DNA of 64,000 nucleotides, taken from NCBI RefSeq assembly GCF_024198235.1, contig NZ_JAKCFB010000030.1:1-64000 (forward strand), read 5' to 3'. The notes under the pieces are model-generated. The model saw only the letters and a list, made by a program, of their open reading frames with translations, was not told the DNA's origin and searched no databases. Source of the stretch: Myxococcus dinghuensis. GTDB lineage: Bacteria; Myxococcota; Myxococcia; Myxococcales; Myxococcaceae. Below, one piece after another: positions 7,480 through 15,683 of the stretch. Numbering within the stretch: the first letter of the stretch is position 1; every line of letters begins with the position of its first letter. Position numbers and translations under genes: made by a program.

Positions 7480-9987
7480 ATGCGTCGCCTTCTGCTCGGC
7501 CTCATCTGCGCCCTGGCCTCTGCCTCGTGCATGCCAGTGGTGGAAGGCCAGGATTACAACCTCGAGGGGCAGGAGGTGCGGCTGACGCTCCTCCATACCT
7601 CCGACATCCACTCCCGCCTCATCCCCTACGACTTCGCTCCGCTGAAGACGGACCAGGACCTGGGGCTGGTCCCCGAGGCCGGCCCGTTCGGCGGCGCCAC
7701 CCGGATCGCCGCGATCCTCAAGCGCGAGCGCGAGAAGGGTGAGCGCGTGCTGCACCTGGACTCGGGTGACTGCTTCCAGGGCGCGCCCATCTTCAACCTC
7801 AACACGGGTGAGGCGGAGTTCCGCTTCCTGTCCCAGGCGCGCCTGGACGCGGCGGTGGTGGGCAACCACGAGTTCGACGCGGGCGCGCTCAACTTCACCG
7901 AGCAGGCCAAGCGCTACGCCTCCTTCCCCCTGCTGGCCGCCAACTACCAGTGGAACGACTGGCGGCAGAACGGCAGCAACGAGACGGCGCTGGAGACCTC
8001 GCCGTACACCATCCGCAACATCAAGGGTGTGCGGGTGGGCGTCATCGGCATGGCCAACATCTCCTCGCTCAACTCCATCGTCGAGGGCGGCAACAGCCTG
8101 CAAGCCACGCCGCTGGAGCAGAACGAGGTCGTGCGCGCCTACGTCGCCCTGCTGCGCCCGGTGACGGACCTCATCGTCATCGTCAGCCACCTGGGCCTCA
8201 CCGAGGACCAGGACGTCATCCAGGGCTACGAGGCCTATTACGAGTACGGCCGCGCGCGCTCCTTCATCCGCCGGGCGAACAGCCCGTGGCAGGTGCTCGA
8301 GTGGTTCGGCCCGGAGGGCGAGGAGAACTCCGTCGTCCGCGTGTTCATCCCCGGCGTGTCCGGCGTGGACGTCATCCTCGGCGGCCACCTGCACGTGGTG
8401 CTCAACCCGCCCCAGCTGCTCAACGACCCCAGCGGCCGCAAGGTCGTGCTCGCCCACTCCGGCGCCTTCGCCAAGTACGTGGGCCGGCTCGAGCTGGTCG
8501 TGAAGATGCCCGACCACAAGGGCGAGGGTGAGGGCGGCGAGGTCATCAGCCAGGACTACCGCGTGTTCCCGGTGGACGGCCTGTGGTGCAACGACGCCAT
8601 GCGGAAGTACCGCTACGACTCGTCCATCTTCTGGGAGGACGGCCAGTTCATCTCCACCCCCTCGGTGCGCGCGGCCATCGACGCGTGCAAGACGCAGGAG
8701 GACCGGATGACCACGCAGCTGCTCCAGCCGTACATCATCGGCATGGACATGCGGCTGCAGCTCACCAACATCTTCGCCTACGCCCCCACGGACGTGGCGC
8801 GCCGCAACAACTCCACGGGTGGTGACTCGCCGCTGGGCAACATCGCCGCGGACTCCATGCGCAAGCGCCGCCGCGTCGAGGCGCAGATGGCGCTCACCAA
8901 CTCGCTGGGCATCCGCGACAACCTCTACGCGGGCGTCGTGTCCCAGGAGTCGATGTTCAACGTGTTCCCGTTCGAGAACACCATCAACATCATGTACCTC
9001 TCCGGCAAGGAGATGCAGGAGATGTTCGACTTCGTGGCCGAGCGCTCCAGCGAGCGCGGCTGCGTGAGCCAGGCGCAGGTCTCCGGCGCGAAGTTCACCA
9101 TGGACTGCGCCCAGGTGCAGCTCAACGACCTGCGCATCCCCTGCAAGCGTCCGCTCGCCGGCGCGGACTGCCCCGCGGAGAACCGCGAGGGCCACGCGGC
9201 CTGGCAGTGCATCGAGGACGAGTCCACCGCCCCCGGCGAGGGCCGCTGCTACGCCAACCCGGGCACGGACATCGAGATCGGCGGCAAGCCGCTCAACCCG
9301 TTCGGCACCTACCGCGTCGCGGTGAACGACTACATCGCCAAGGGCGGCTCGGGCTTCAACGTGCTCAAGCGCAACACCACGCGCCAGGAGACGGGTATCT
9401 CCCTGCGCGACTCGCTCATCGGCTACATGCAGGACTTCTGCACCTGCGACGACATCAACGCCGGCTACGCCACGCGCGGCAACAAGGCGGACGGCCAGCG
9501 CTGCGGCAGCCTCGTCAACGGCCAGTGGGTGGTCAACGAGCGCCTGCAGGCGGCCTGCCGCGAGATGCAGGACTACGAGAACGAGCTGAGCGCGCAGGTG
9601 GGTAGCTGCAGCTGCGGCGACCTGCTGCGCAACGGCTTCGACGCCAGCAAGTGCGGCGTCGCGCTCACCACGCCGGAGCAGGCCCGGGCGGCCTGCATCG
9701 CGGCCAAGCCGGTGGGTCAGTGCACCTGCGCGGACCTCGCCTCGCGGGGCTACAACCCGGCGGGCTGCGACATCCCCGGCGTCTCCACCGTGGCGGAGGC
9801 CCAGGCGGCCTGCGCCGAGTCCCCGGGCCCGTACACCGGCCGTTGCGGCTGCCGTGAAGTGCTCGCCGGGACCAACCCGACGTGCGGCACGGTGACGCAG
9901 CAGCTGCGCAACTTCTGCTCGAATCCGTCGGCGACGCCCATCGCCGATGCCGTGGAAGACGGCCGCATCGGCCGGAGGGTGAAGTGA
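7480..9987 (+). CDS. Lipoprotein 5'-nucleotidase / cyclic phosphodiesterase with C-terminal Cys-rich modules
   Basis: An 835-residue exported metallophosphoesterase. I start it at the ATG at 7480, which gives the signal peptide MRRLLLGLICALASASC with a likely lipidated Cys17; an upstream ATG at 7387 would bury this signal. The calcineurin-like domain shows HTSDIHSR (Asp42, His44), GNHEFD and GGHLH, which bind the two metals. The 5'-nucleotidase C-terminal domain spans about residues 410-640. After it, residues 654-813 hold four copies of a four-cysteine module (CxCxD...C...C). Family members hydrolyse nucleotides or 2',3'-cyclic nucleotides outside the cytoplasm. Its stop codon overlaps the start of the next lipoprotein gene in ATGA, so the two are translationally coupled. 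Confidence 0.88.
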   Translation: MRRLLLGLICALASASCMPVVEGQDYNLEGQEVRLTLLHTSDIHSRLIPYDFAPLKTDQDLGLVPEAGPFGGATRIAAILKREREKGERVLHLDSGDCFQGAPIFNLNTGEAEFRFLSQARLDAAVVGNHEFDAGALNFTEQAKRYASFPLLAANYQWNDWRQNGSNETALETSPYTIRNIKGVRVGVIGMANISSLNSIVEGGNSLQATPLEQNEVVRAYVALLRPVTDLIVIVSHLGLTEDQDVIQGYEAYYEYGRARSFIRRANSPWQVLEWFGPEGEENSVVRVFIPGVSGVDVILGGHLHVVLNPPQLLNDPSGRKVVLAHSGAFAKYVGRLELVVKMPDHKGEGEGGEVISQDYRVFPVDGLWCNDAMRKYRYDSSIFWEDGQFISTPSVRAAIDACKTQEDRMTTQLLQPYIIGMDMRLQLTNIFAYAPTDVARRNNSTGGDSPLGNIAADSMRKRRRVEAQMALTNSLGIRDNLYAGVVSQESMFNVFPFENTINIMYLSGKEMQEMFDFVAERSSERGCVSQAQVSGAKFTMDCAQVQLNDLRIPCKRPLAGADCPAENREGHAAWQCIEDESTAPGEGRCYANPGTDIEIGGKPLNPFGTYRVAVNDYIAKGGSGFNVLKRNTTRQETGISLRDSLIGYMQDFCTCDDINAGYATRGNKADGQRCGSLVNGQWVVNERLQAACREMQDYENELSAQVGSCSCGDLLRNGFDASKCGVALTTPEQARAACIAAKPVGQCTCADLASRGYNPAGCDIPGVSTVAEAQAACAESPGPYTGRCGCREVLAGTNPTCGTVTQQLRNFCSNPSATPIADAVEDGRIGRRVK

Positions 9988-11975
9988 TGAAGCGACTGTT
10001 GCTGCTCTCGGCCCTCGCGATGGCCGGCTGTTACACCAAGGAGACCGAGCCGCCGTCCGGCGTGGGCTCCTTCCAGGTGACGGTGAAGGGATTCTACGCC
10101 GCGGACTCCAACCCGCGCGCCCAGCTCCCGGTGGTGGCGGCCTGCGCCGCGCGCTACGGGTCGCAGGGACAGGTGCCCCTGGAGGTGCGTGGTACGCAGG
10201 AGTGCCGTCTGGCCCTGCCCCGCGCGCCCGTGGACATCGACATGGAGGTCGTCGCGCTCGACGTGAACGGCCAGGTGATGGGGGACTTCAACAACCCCGT
10301 CTCCTTCCGCACCGTGCCGGGCAACCTCACCGGCGCGTACCGCTACCGCTGGTCCCAGCTCAACCAGGGCCAGGGCACCGGCACCGTGCGCAGCGGCCAG
10401 TTGTACGGCGAGGTCCACGTCTGGGTGGAGGACGAGCCCGTCGAGGTCGACTACTCGAACGGCGAGGTCATCGCGGGGGAGCTGCCGCAGGAGCCCGCCC
10501 ACCGCAGCTACGCCACCGGCCTGTCGCGCTCCATCTTCTTCGAGGAGCCCACCATCGCCACGGTGCAGGTGCCGCAGAACGGTGACCAGCTCACCGCGTA
10601 CAACGGCACGTTCATGCGCATCGGCGTCAACCCCGAGGCGGGCGCGGTGCTCAAGCAGAACTGCGACGTGGACGACCCGAACCACGACCAGCCGGTGACG
10701 CTGCTGGTGACGGGCACGGACCCGGGCGGCTTCTACGTCACGGACCTGACCGCCTGCCGCATCAAGGAAGGGTCGATCAGCGGCGGCAACACCCAGACGG
10801 CGGAGCCCAGCGGCTACTACCCGGGCCGCTTCAACTCCATCTACATCTACAACTACTCCTTCCCGGAGGGGTTGGATCCGGGCGACCTGCTGTGGACCAT
10901 CGCGGGCTCCGTGCAGGAGTTCACCGCCACCACGCAGCTGACCTTCCCCTCGTGGAGCATCCGCGAGAAGGTCCGCCTGCTGCCCCAGGCCGAGTGGAAC
11001 AAGTACCTGGCGCTGGCGCCGCCGGTGGAGATCAACGGCCGGCTGTGTGGCTACAGCGCGTCGCCGTACGTCACCGACCCGCTGTGCGGCTACAGCTACG
11101 GCAACTACAAGATGGAGAGCCTGGAGTCGTCGCTGGTGAAGGTGCGCCGGGTGAAGTTCCCCCGCGTCTTCAAGAACTGCGACGCCAACGGCAACAACTC
11201 CGTCCCCTTCTTCTGCCCGGACACGCGCAGCGGGACGTTCGGCGCCTGCGGCACGGACAACCCCTCCGACCCGGACGTGCCGGAGCGGCAGTGCAACATC
11301 GACTGCACGCTGGGCGTGGGCCAGTTCGCCAACCAGGTCTGCGCGGAGAAGAACACCTACGACAGCTTCGGCCAGTTCGTGGTGGAGATGAACCCGCCGG
11401 GCCTGGCCGCCGCGGGGTTGGATGCGTCGGTGCCCGCGCGGCTCCAGGCCATCGCCGCGGTGCCCCCGGTCTCCCCCGCCACCGAGGCGTGGACGCGCTC
11501 CGCCAACGGCTTCTCCACGGGCGTGACGGTGGCGCTGTCGTGCGACAAGGCGGTGAACGTGCGCTTCGGCGGCACCACCCTCCCCGCCGAGGGGACCACG
11601 GAGCTGGCGGCGCTCACGCGGCTGGACCACGCGATGCTCGCGGGCGAGTCCTACGTCTGGGTCTCCGGCAAGGACACCACCACCCAGGCCAACTGCAGCG
11701 TTTCGCAGCACCCGCGCAGCCGCATCAACGTGGTGATGAAGGACGCGGTGCCGGACCTCGTCGTCAACTGCAACGAGCAGGACGCGGACGCGGACCGGGC
11801 CCTCCAGTGCAAGCACATGCACGAGGCCACGTTCGACGTCACCGGCCACATGCGTCACGTCAGCGCGGCGCGGCCCCGCTGGGTGGTGCAGCCCCGAGAC
11901 CAGGACGACGTGTGCTGCTACCCGGGTCCGAGCGGTGCGTGCCCGCGTCCCATCAAGCCTTGCGTGAATCCGTAA
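9987..11975 (+). CDS. Large lipoprotein of unknown function
   Basis: A 662-residue exported protein whose ATG overlaps the nucleotidase stop (ATGA at 9985-9989). The signal peptide MKRLLLLSALAMAGC has a good lipobox with Cys15. The remainder is mostly beta-strand-like with about 25 cysteines, several in close pairs, suggesting disulphides. Around residue 310 the phrase VQEFTATTQLTFPSW resembles the OB-fold segment seen in secreted nucleases, which is only a similarity by eye. It has no catalytic motif that I can name. Translational coupling to the nucleotidase suggests a partner at the cell surface. It is followed 86 nt later by an outer-membrane barrel gene. Confidence 0.8.
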   Translation: MKRLLLLSALAMAGCYTKETEPPSGVGSFQVTVKGFYAADSNPRAQLPVVAACAARYGSQGQVPLEVRGTQECRLALPRAPVDIDMEVVALDVNGQVMGDFNNPVSFRTVPGNLTGAYRYRWSQLNQGQGTGTVRSGQLYGEVHVWVEDEPVEVDYSNGEVIAGELPQEPAHRSYATGLSRSIFFEEPTIATVQVPQNGDQLTAYNGTFMRIGVNPEAGAVLKQNCDVDDPNHDQPVTLLVTGTDPGGFYVTDLTACRIKEGSISGGNTQTAEPSGYYPGRFNSIYIYNYSFPEGLDPGDLLWTIAGSVQEFTATTQLTFPSWSIREKVRLLPQAEWNKYLALAPPVEINGRLCGYSASPYVTDPLCGYSYGNYKMESLESSLVKVRRVKFPRVFKNCDANGNNSVPFFCPDTRSGTFGACGTDNPSDPDVPERQCNIDCTLGVGQFANQVCAEKNTYDSFGQFVVEMNPPGLAAAGLDASVPARLQAIAAVPPVSPATEAWTRSANGFSTGVTVALSCDKAVNVRFGGTTLPAEGTTELAALTRLDHAMLAGESYVWVSGKDTTTQANCSVSQHPRSRINVVMKDAVPDLVVNCNEQDADADRALQCKHMHEATFDVTGHMRHVSAARPRWVVQPRDQDDVCCYPGPSGACPRPIKPCVNP

Positions 11976-12061
11976 CCAACTTTTTGAAAGAACTCGCTTC
12001 CCGGTGACCCCGGGACGCAGGGAGGAGCGATCCCGAGCGGGCCGCTCCGTGGAGAGGGAAC

Positions 12062-13594
12062 TTGAAAACGCTGCAGACGCTGGCCCTGACCGGGCTTATC
12101 TCCTTGAGTGCGCCCGCTTGGGCCGGTGACTTCGTTGACACGCGCCTGTCGTTCGTCTTCGCGGACGACAACGTGCTCGCGGGTTCGGGTGAGACGACGC
12201 CCAACAGCCCGAACGCACGCTTCGGAGCGGGCAACCAGAACACCCAGTTCTACGACAACTTCAACACCCGCTTCTCCGGCTTCGAGTCGCTGTCGAACGT
12301 GGTGCTCTACAAGAAGGCCCCCGCCTTCTTCGAGGGGCTCACGACCGAGGCCGCCCTGACGCTGCTGATGCTGGAGCGTCCCAACGGTGGCGTGGCCATC
12401 CAGGACAACTCCAGCTACATCCGCCTCAACTACCAGCCGCCGGGCTGGGGTGAGAAGGAAGGCATCTCGCTGGTCGGCTTCCCGGTGTCCGCGGACCGCT
12501 TCCGTCTGGGCTACGCGTACCGCATCTCCTGGGGCGGCAGCGGCGTGTTCACCACGCGCTCCACCGCGAACGGCGTGCCGGGCGCGAAGCTGCAGATCAC
12601 GCGCGACAAGTGGTACGCGTACATCGGCGGCAAGACGGCGCTGGTGCAGAACGAGCTCATCCTCGAGGAGGAGACGCTCTACGGTGTGATGGCGGGCGCG
12701 GGCTGGGACATCCTGGACACGCTGCGCGTCGAGGCCGGCGGCGGCTACTTCCAGAAGGGCCTGGTGCCGGGCCTCGCCACGCTCGGCGTCGAGGCGCCGG
12801 TGAACGCGGCGGGTCTGTCCGCGCAGGTCGTCTACCACGTGGGCGTGCCCGTCGGCACGAGCGTGGACTTCCGCCTGTACAAGAACGACCCGGAAATCTA
12901 CCAGCGCTTCTTCGCGCCGGAGCAGTACCCGGGTGGCCTCTCCTACTCCGTCTCGCTCGAGGGCAGCTACCTGTCCCAGACGCTGGAGAAGCCGGACGAG
13001 TTCGGCGCGACCAAGCCCCAGGGCGCCACGGCCGTGGCGCTCCAGGCCCGCGCGAAGTTCGACTTCCTGCGCCTCAGCCTGCTCGGCCTGTACCGCAGCC
13101 TGTCTTTCATCCAGTTCGAGGTGCCGGGCTTCCCGCCGTTCCAGGACTTCCCGGAGGGCACGAAGCTGAACCCGGAGATGTTCCTGGCGCTGGGCGCGGA
13201 CTACCACTTCCCCGCCATGCACTTCACGCCGGGCTTCATCGTCGGCGTGCAGCGTCCGGCGTCGTTCCGCAGCCCCACCACCATCCTGGGCGGCAACAAC
13301 CCGCCGGACAACCTGGTCGGCACCCGCACCGTGGTGGTGCGTGACGTCAACCAGTTGAGCATCCTGCCGGAGACGTGCGGTGGCTCGGGCGCGTGCGAGG
13401 CGGAGCCCATCTACTCCGCCAAGGCGACGTTCCGCTGGGACCTGTCCGACTCCGTCGCCGCGGTGGGCGAGGTCTACTACACGTACGACACCAACCGGAC
13501 CACGTTCCGCGACGACGTGACGGGCATCGCCCAGCCCACGTTCGAGAAGCCGCACGCGCTGGGCTTCAACACGCTGCTCCAGGCCCGCTTCTAG
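12062..13594 (+). CDS. Outer-membrane beta-barrel protein
   Basis: A 510-residue exported protein starting at TTG 12062, preceded by GAGAGGGA. The signal peptide ends at APAWAG, about residue 21. The mature chain alternates aromatic and polar residues in amphipathic strands, contains many GY/GG turns, and ends in LLQARF with the C-terminal Phe typical of outer-membrane barrels recognised by BamA. No porin family is recognisable. It follows the nucleotidase and lipoprotein genes on the same strand; together they could form a surface assembly for nucleotide or nucleic acid use, which is inference from order only. A hairpin region follows the stop. Confidence 0.8.
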   Translation: MKTLQTLALTGLISLSAPAWAGDFVDTRLSFVFADDNVLAGSGETTPNSPNARFGAGNQNTQFYDNFNTRFSGFESLSNVVLYKKAPAFFEGLTTEAALTLLMLERPNGGVAIQDNSSYIRLNYQPPGWGEKEGISLVGFPVSADRFRLGYAYRISWGGSGVFTTRSTANGVPGAKLQITRDKWYAYIGGKTALVQNELILEEETLYGVMAGAGWDILDTLRVEAGGGYFQKGLVPGLATLGVEAPVNAAGLSAQVVYHVGVPVGTSVDFRLYKNDPEIYQRFFAPEQYPGGLSYSVSLEGSYLSQTLEKPDEFGATKPQGATAVALQARAKFDFLRLSLLGLYRSLSFIQFEVPGFPPFQDFPEGTKLNPEMFLALGADYHFPAMHFTPGFIVGVQRPASFRSPTTILGGNNPPDNLVGTRTVVVRDVNQLSILPETCGGSGACEAEPIYSAKATFRWDLSDSVAAVGEVYYTYDTNRTTFRDDVTGIAQPTFEKPHALGFNTLLQARF

Positions 13595-13602
13595 TCGACG
13601 CT

Positions 13603-13659
13603 CCACGTCACTCGTGACGTGGCCCGCGGCCCGGTCCCTCCCCAGGGGCCGGGCCGTTT
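13603..13659 (+). terminator. Double hairpin after the barrel gene, candidate terminator
   Basis: Two perfect inverted repeats follow the stop codon. The first has arms CCACGTCAC (13603-13611) and GTGACGTGG (13614-13622). The second has arms CGGCCCGG (13627-13634) and CCGGGCCG (13649-13656) followed by only TTT. It lies between convergent genes, so it may act in both directions, but the T-tract is weak. Confidence 0.5.
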
Positions 13660-13860
13660 GCGTTGCGGGCCCGCCAGGGACGGCATTCCGGGTGTGACGG
13701 CCCCGTGGGAGCACCGGACCGACCTGCCACCGCCGGGGAGCGGTGGCTCTCCCCTCCTCGAGGCGCCGAGAGGCCCCCGTCCTGGAGCCGGCCCTCTCGC
13801 CGCCCCGGTCGCCGCGCTGGCCACGGGCCGCGCCCCCTTCGTGGGGCTGGACCGCGGGCA

Positions 13861-15678
13861 TCAGGCGGACGTCATCCGCACCACCTCGTCGAACGCGGTG
13901 AGCCCCTGGGCCAGCTTGCGAACGGCCGCCTCGCGCAGGGTGCGCATGCCCCCTCGCCGGGCCGTGTCCACGAGCGCCGAATAGGGCGCCTCGCGGGCAA
14001 TCAGGTCGCGCAGCTCCCCGTTCGTCGTCACGATTTCGAAGACGCCCGTGCGGCCCACGTAGCCGGTGCCCCGGCAGCGCACGCAGCCGGCGCCCTGGAG
14101 CAGCCGGACCCCGCTCGGCAGCAGCGGCAACGGTGCCTGGAGCGCGAGCAGCTCGTCCGGCGTCAGCGTCGTCTCCTGCGCGCAATGACTGCACACCCGG
14201 CGGAGCAGGCGTTGGGCCATGACGCCGAGCAGGCTTTGGGCGAGCAGGAAGGACGGCACCCCCAGGTCCCGCATGCGCGCCACCGCCCCCAGCGCGTCGT
14301 TGGTGTGCAGCGTGGAGAGCACGAGGTGGCCCGTGAGCGCGGACTGAATGGCGTTCTCCGCCGTCTCCGGGTCGCGAATCTCGCCCACCATGATGACGTC
14401 GGGGTCCTGGCGGAGGATGTGCCGCAGCGCCCCCGCGAAGTCGAGCCCCACCTTGGGCTGCACCTGCACCTGGTTGAAGGCGTCCCACACCATTTCGATG
14501 GGGTCTTCGATGGTCGTCACGTTGACGTCCGGCCCGGCGAGCGCCTTGAGCGCGGAGTAGAGCGTCGTCGTCTTGCCGCTGCCCGTGGGGCCGGTGACGA
14601 GGATGAGGCCGTGTGGCTGGTCGATCCACGACTCGAAGGCGCCCTTCTCGTCCGGCTCGAAGCCGAGCTGGGCGATGTCCTGCACCAGCGTCTCCGGGTC
14701 GAAGATGCGGATGACCACCTTCTCGCCGAAGGCGGTGGGCAGCGTGCTGACACGCAGCTCCACCTCGCGCCCGTCGCGCTCCGTCTTGATGCGTCCGTCC
14801 TGCGGCTTGCGCTTCTCCGAGATGTCGATGCGGGCCAGCATCTTCACGCGCGAGACGATGGGCGGATGCACCGGCGCCGGCAGCGTGTACACCGGGTGCA
14901 GCACACCGTCGATGCGCAGGCGCACCACGCTCGTCGAGCGCTTGGGCTCGATGTGGATATCCGACGCGCGGTTGTCGAAGGCGTAGCGCAGCAGGTAGTC
15001 CACCGCCTGCACCACGGGCCGGTCGGACGCCTCCAGCTCCTGCGTGTTGCTGAGCGAGACCAACTGCTCGAAGTTGGAGATGGGCGCGTTGGCCCCACCG
15101 AAGTCGTCCGCCGCGGCCGCCAGCGTCTTCTTGAAGCCGTAGATGTCCGCGATGGACTTGAGGATGTCCGTCTTCGCGCACAGCACCGGCTCCACCGGCA
15201 GGCCCGTCAGCCGGTGGAAGCTCTCGAAGAGCTCACGGTCGAACGGGTTGGCCACCGCCACCAGCAGCCGCCCCTGCGCGGTGCGCTCCAGCGGCAGCAA
15301 CACGTGCTTCTGCGCGTAGGGCCGCGACACGATGCGCGTGGCCAGCGTCATGTCCAGCTTGAGCGGGTCGATCTTCCGGTAGGTGACGCCCGCCGCGCGC
15401 GCGGCGACCTCCGTCACGCGGTCCTCGTCCAACACGCCCCGGCCGTTGGCCAGGGGGACCTGGAAGACCGCCACCACCTCCACCGGGGACACGTCATAGC
15501 GGGCCGCGTCCTTGCCCGCGGTCGCCGTCTGGGACTTGAGGACCCGCGCCCGCGCGGCGGACTCCCGCGAGAGCACGTCCTGGGCCTGCTGGGGTGAGAG
15601 CAGGCCCTGGCCGACGAGCGCCTCCAACACGAAGAGGGTGGTGAAGTCGTCCCGGCTCCTCGCCGGCCCACCGCTCAT
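13861..15678 (-). CDS. GspE/PilB-type secretion or pilus assembly ATPase
   Basis: A 605-residue hexameric traffic ATPase. I start it at the ATG at 15678 (MSGGPARSRDDF). Residues 1-200 form an N-terminal GspE/MshE-like domain. The motor domain then shows Walker A GPTGSGKTTTLYSAL, Walker B VIMVGEIRDPETAE, and the His box LHTNDA. A zinc tetracysteine, CSHC and CVRC, is present near the C-terminus, as in type II secretion GspE and PilB. No other secretion or pilus gene is in the window. It starts 5 nt after the stop of a MYXO-CTERM protease and is probably co-transcribed with it. Whether it drives type II secretion, a type IV pilus or another machine is not determined. Confidence 0.9.
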   Translation of the reverse strand: MSGGPARSRDDFTTLFVLEALVGQGLLSPQQAQDVLSRESAARARVLKSQTATAGKDAARYDVSPVEVVAVFQVPLANGRGVLDEDRVTEVAARAAGVTYRKIDPLKLDMTLATRIVSRPYAQKHVLLPLERTAQGRLLVAVANPFDRELFESFHRLTGLPVEPVLCAKTDILKSIADIYGFKKTLAAAADDFGGANAPISNFEQLVSLSNTQELEASDRPVVQAVDYLLRYAFDNRASDIHIEPKRSTSVVRLRIDGVLHPVYTLPAPVHPPIVSRVKMLARIDISEKRKPQDGRIKTERDGREVELRVSTLPTAFGEKVVIRIFDPETLVQDIAQLGFEPDEKGAFESWIDQPHGLILVTGPTGSGKTTTLYSALKALAGPDVNVTTIEDPIEMVWDAFNQVQVQPKVGLDFAGALRHILRQDPDVIMVGEIRDPETAENAIQSALTGHLVLSTLHTNDALGAVARMRDLGVPSFLLAQSLLGVMAQRLLRRVCSHCAQETTLTPDELLALQAPLPLLPSGVRLLQGAGCVRCRGTGYVGRTGVFEIVTTNGELRDLIAREAPYSALVDTARRGGMRTLREAAVRKLAQGLTAFDEVVRMTSA

Positions 15679-15683
15679 GGGGC

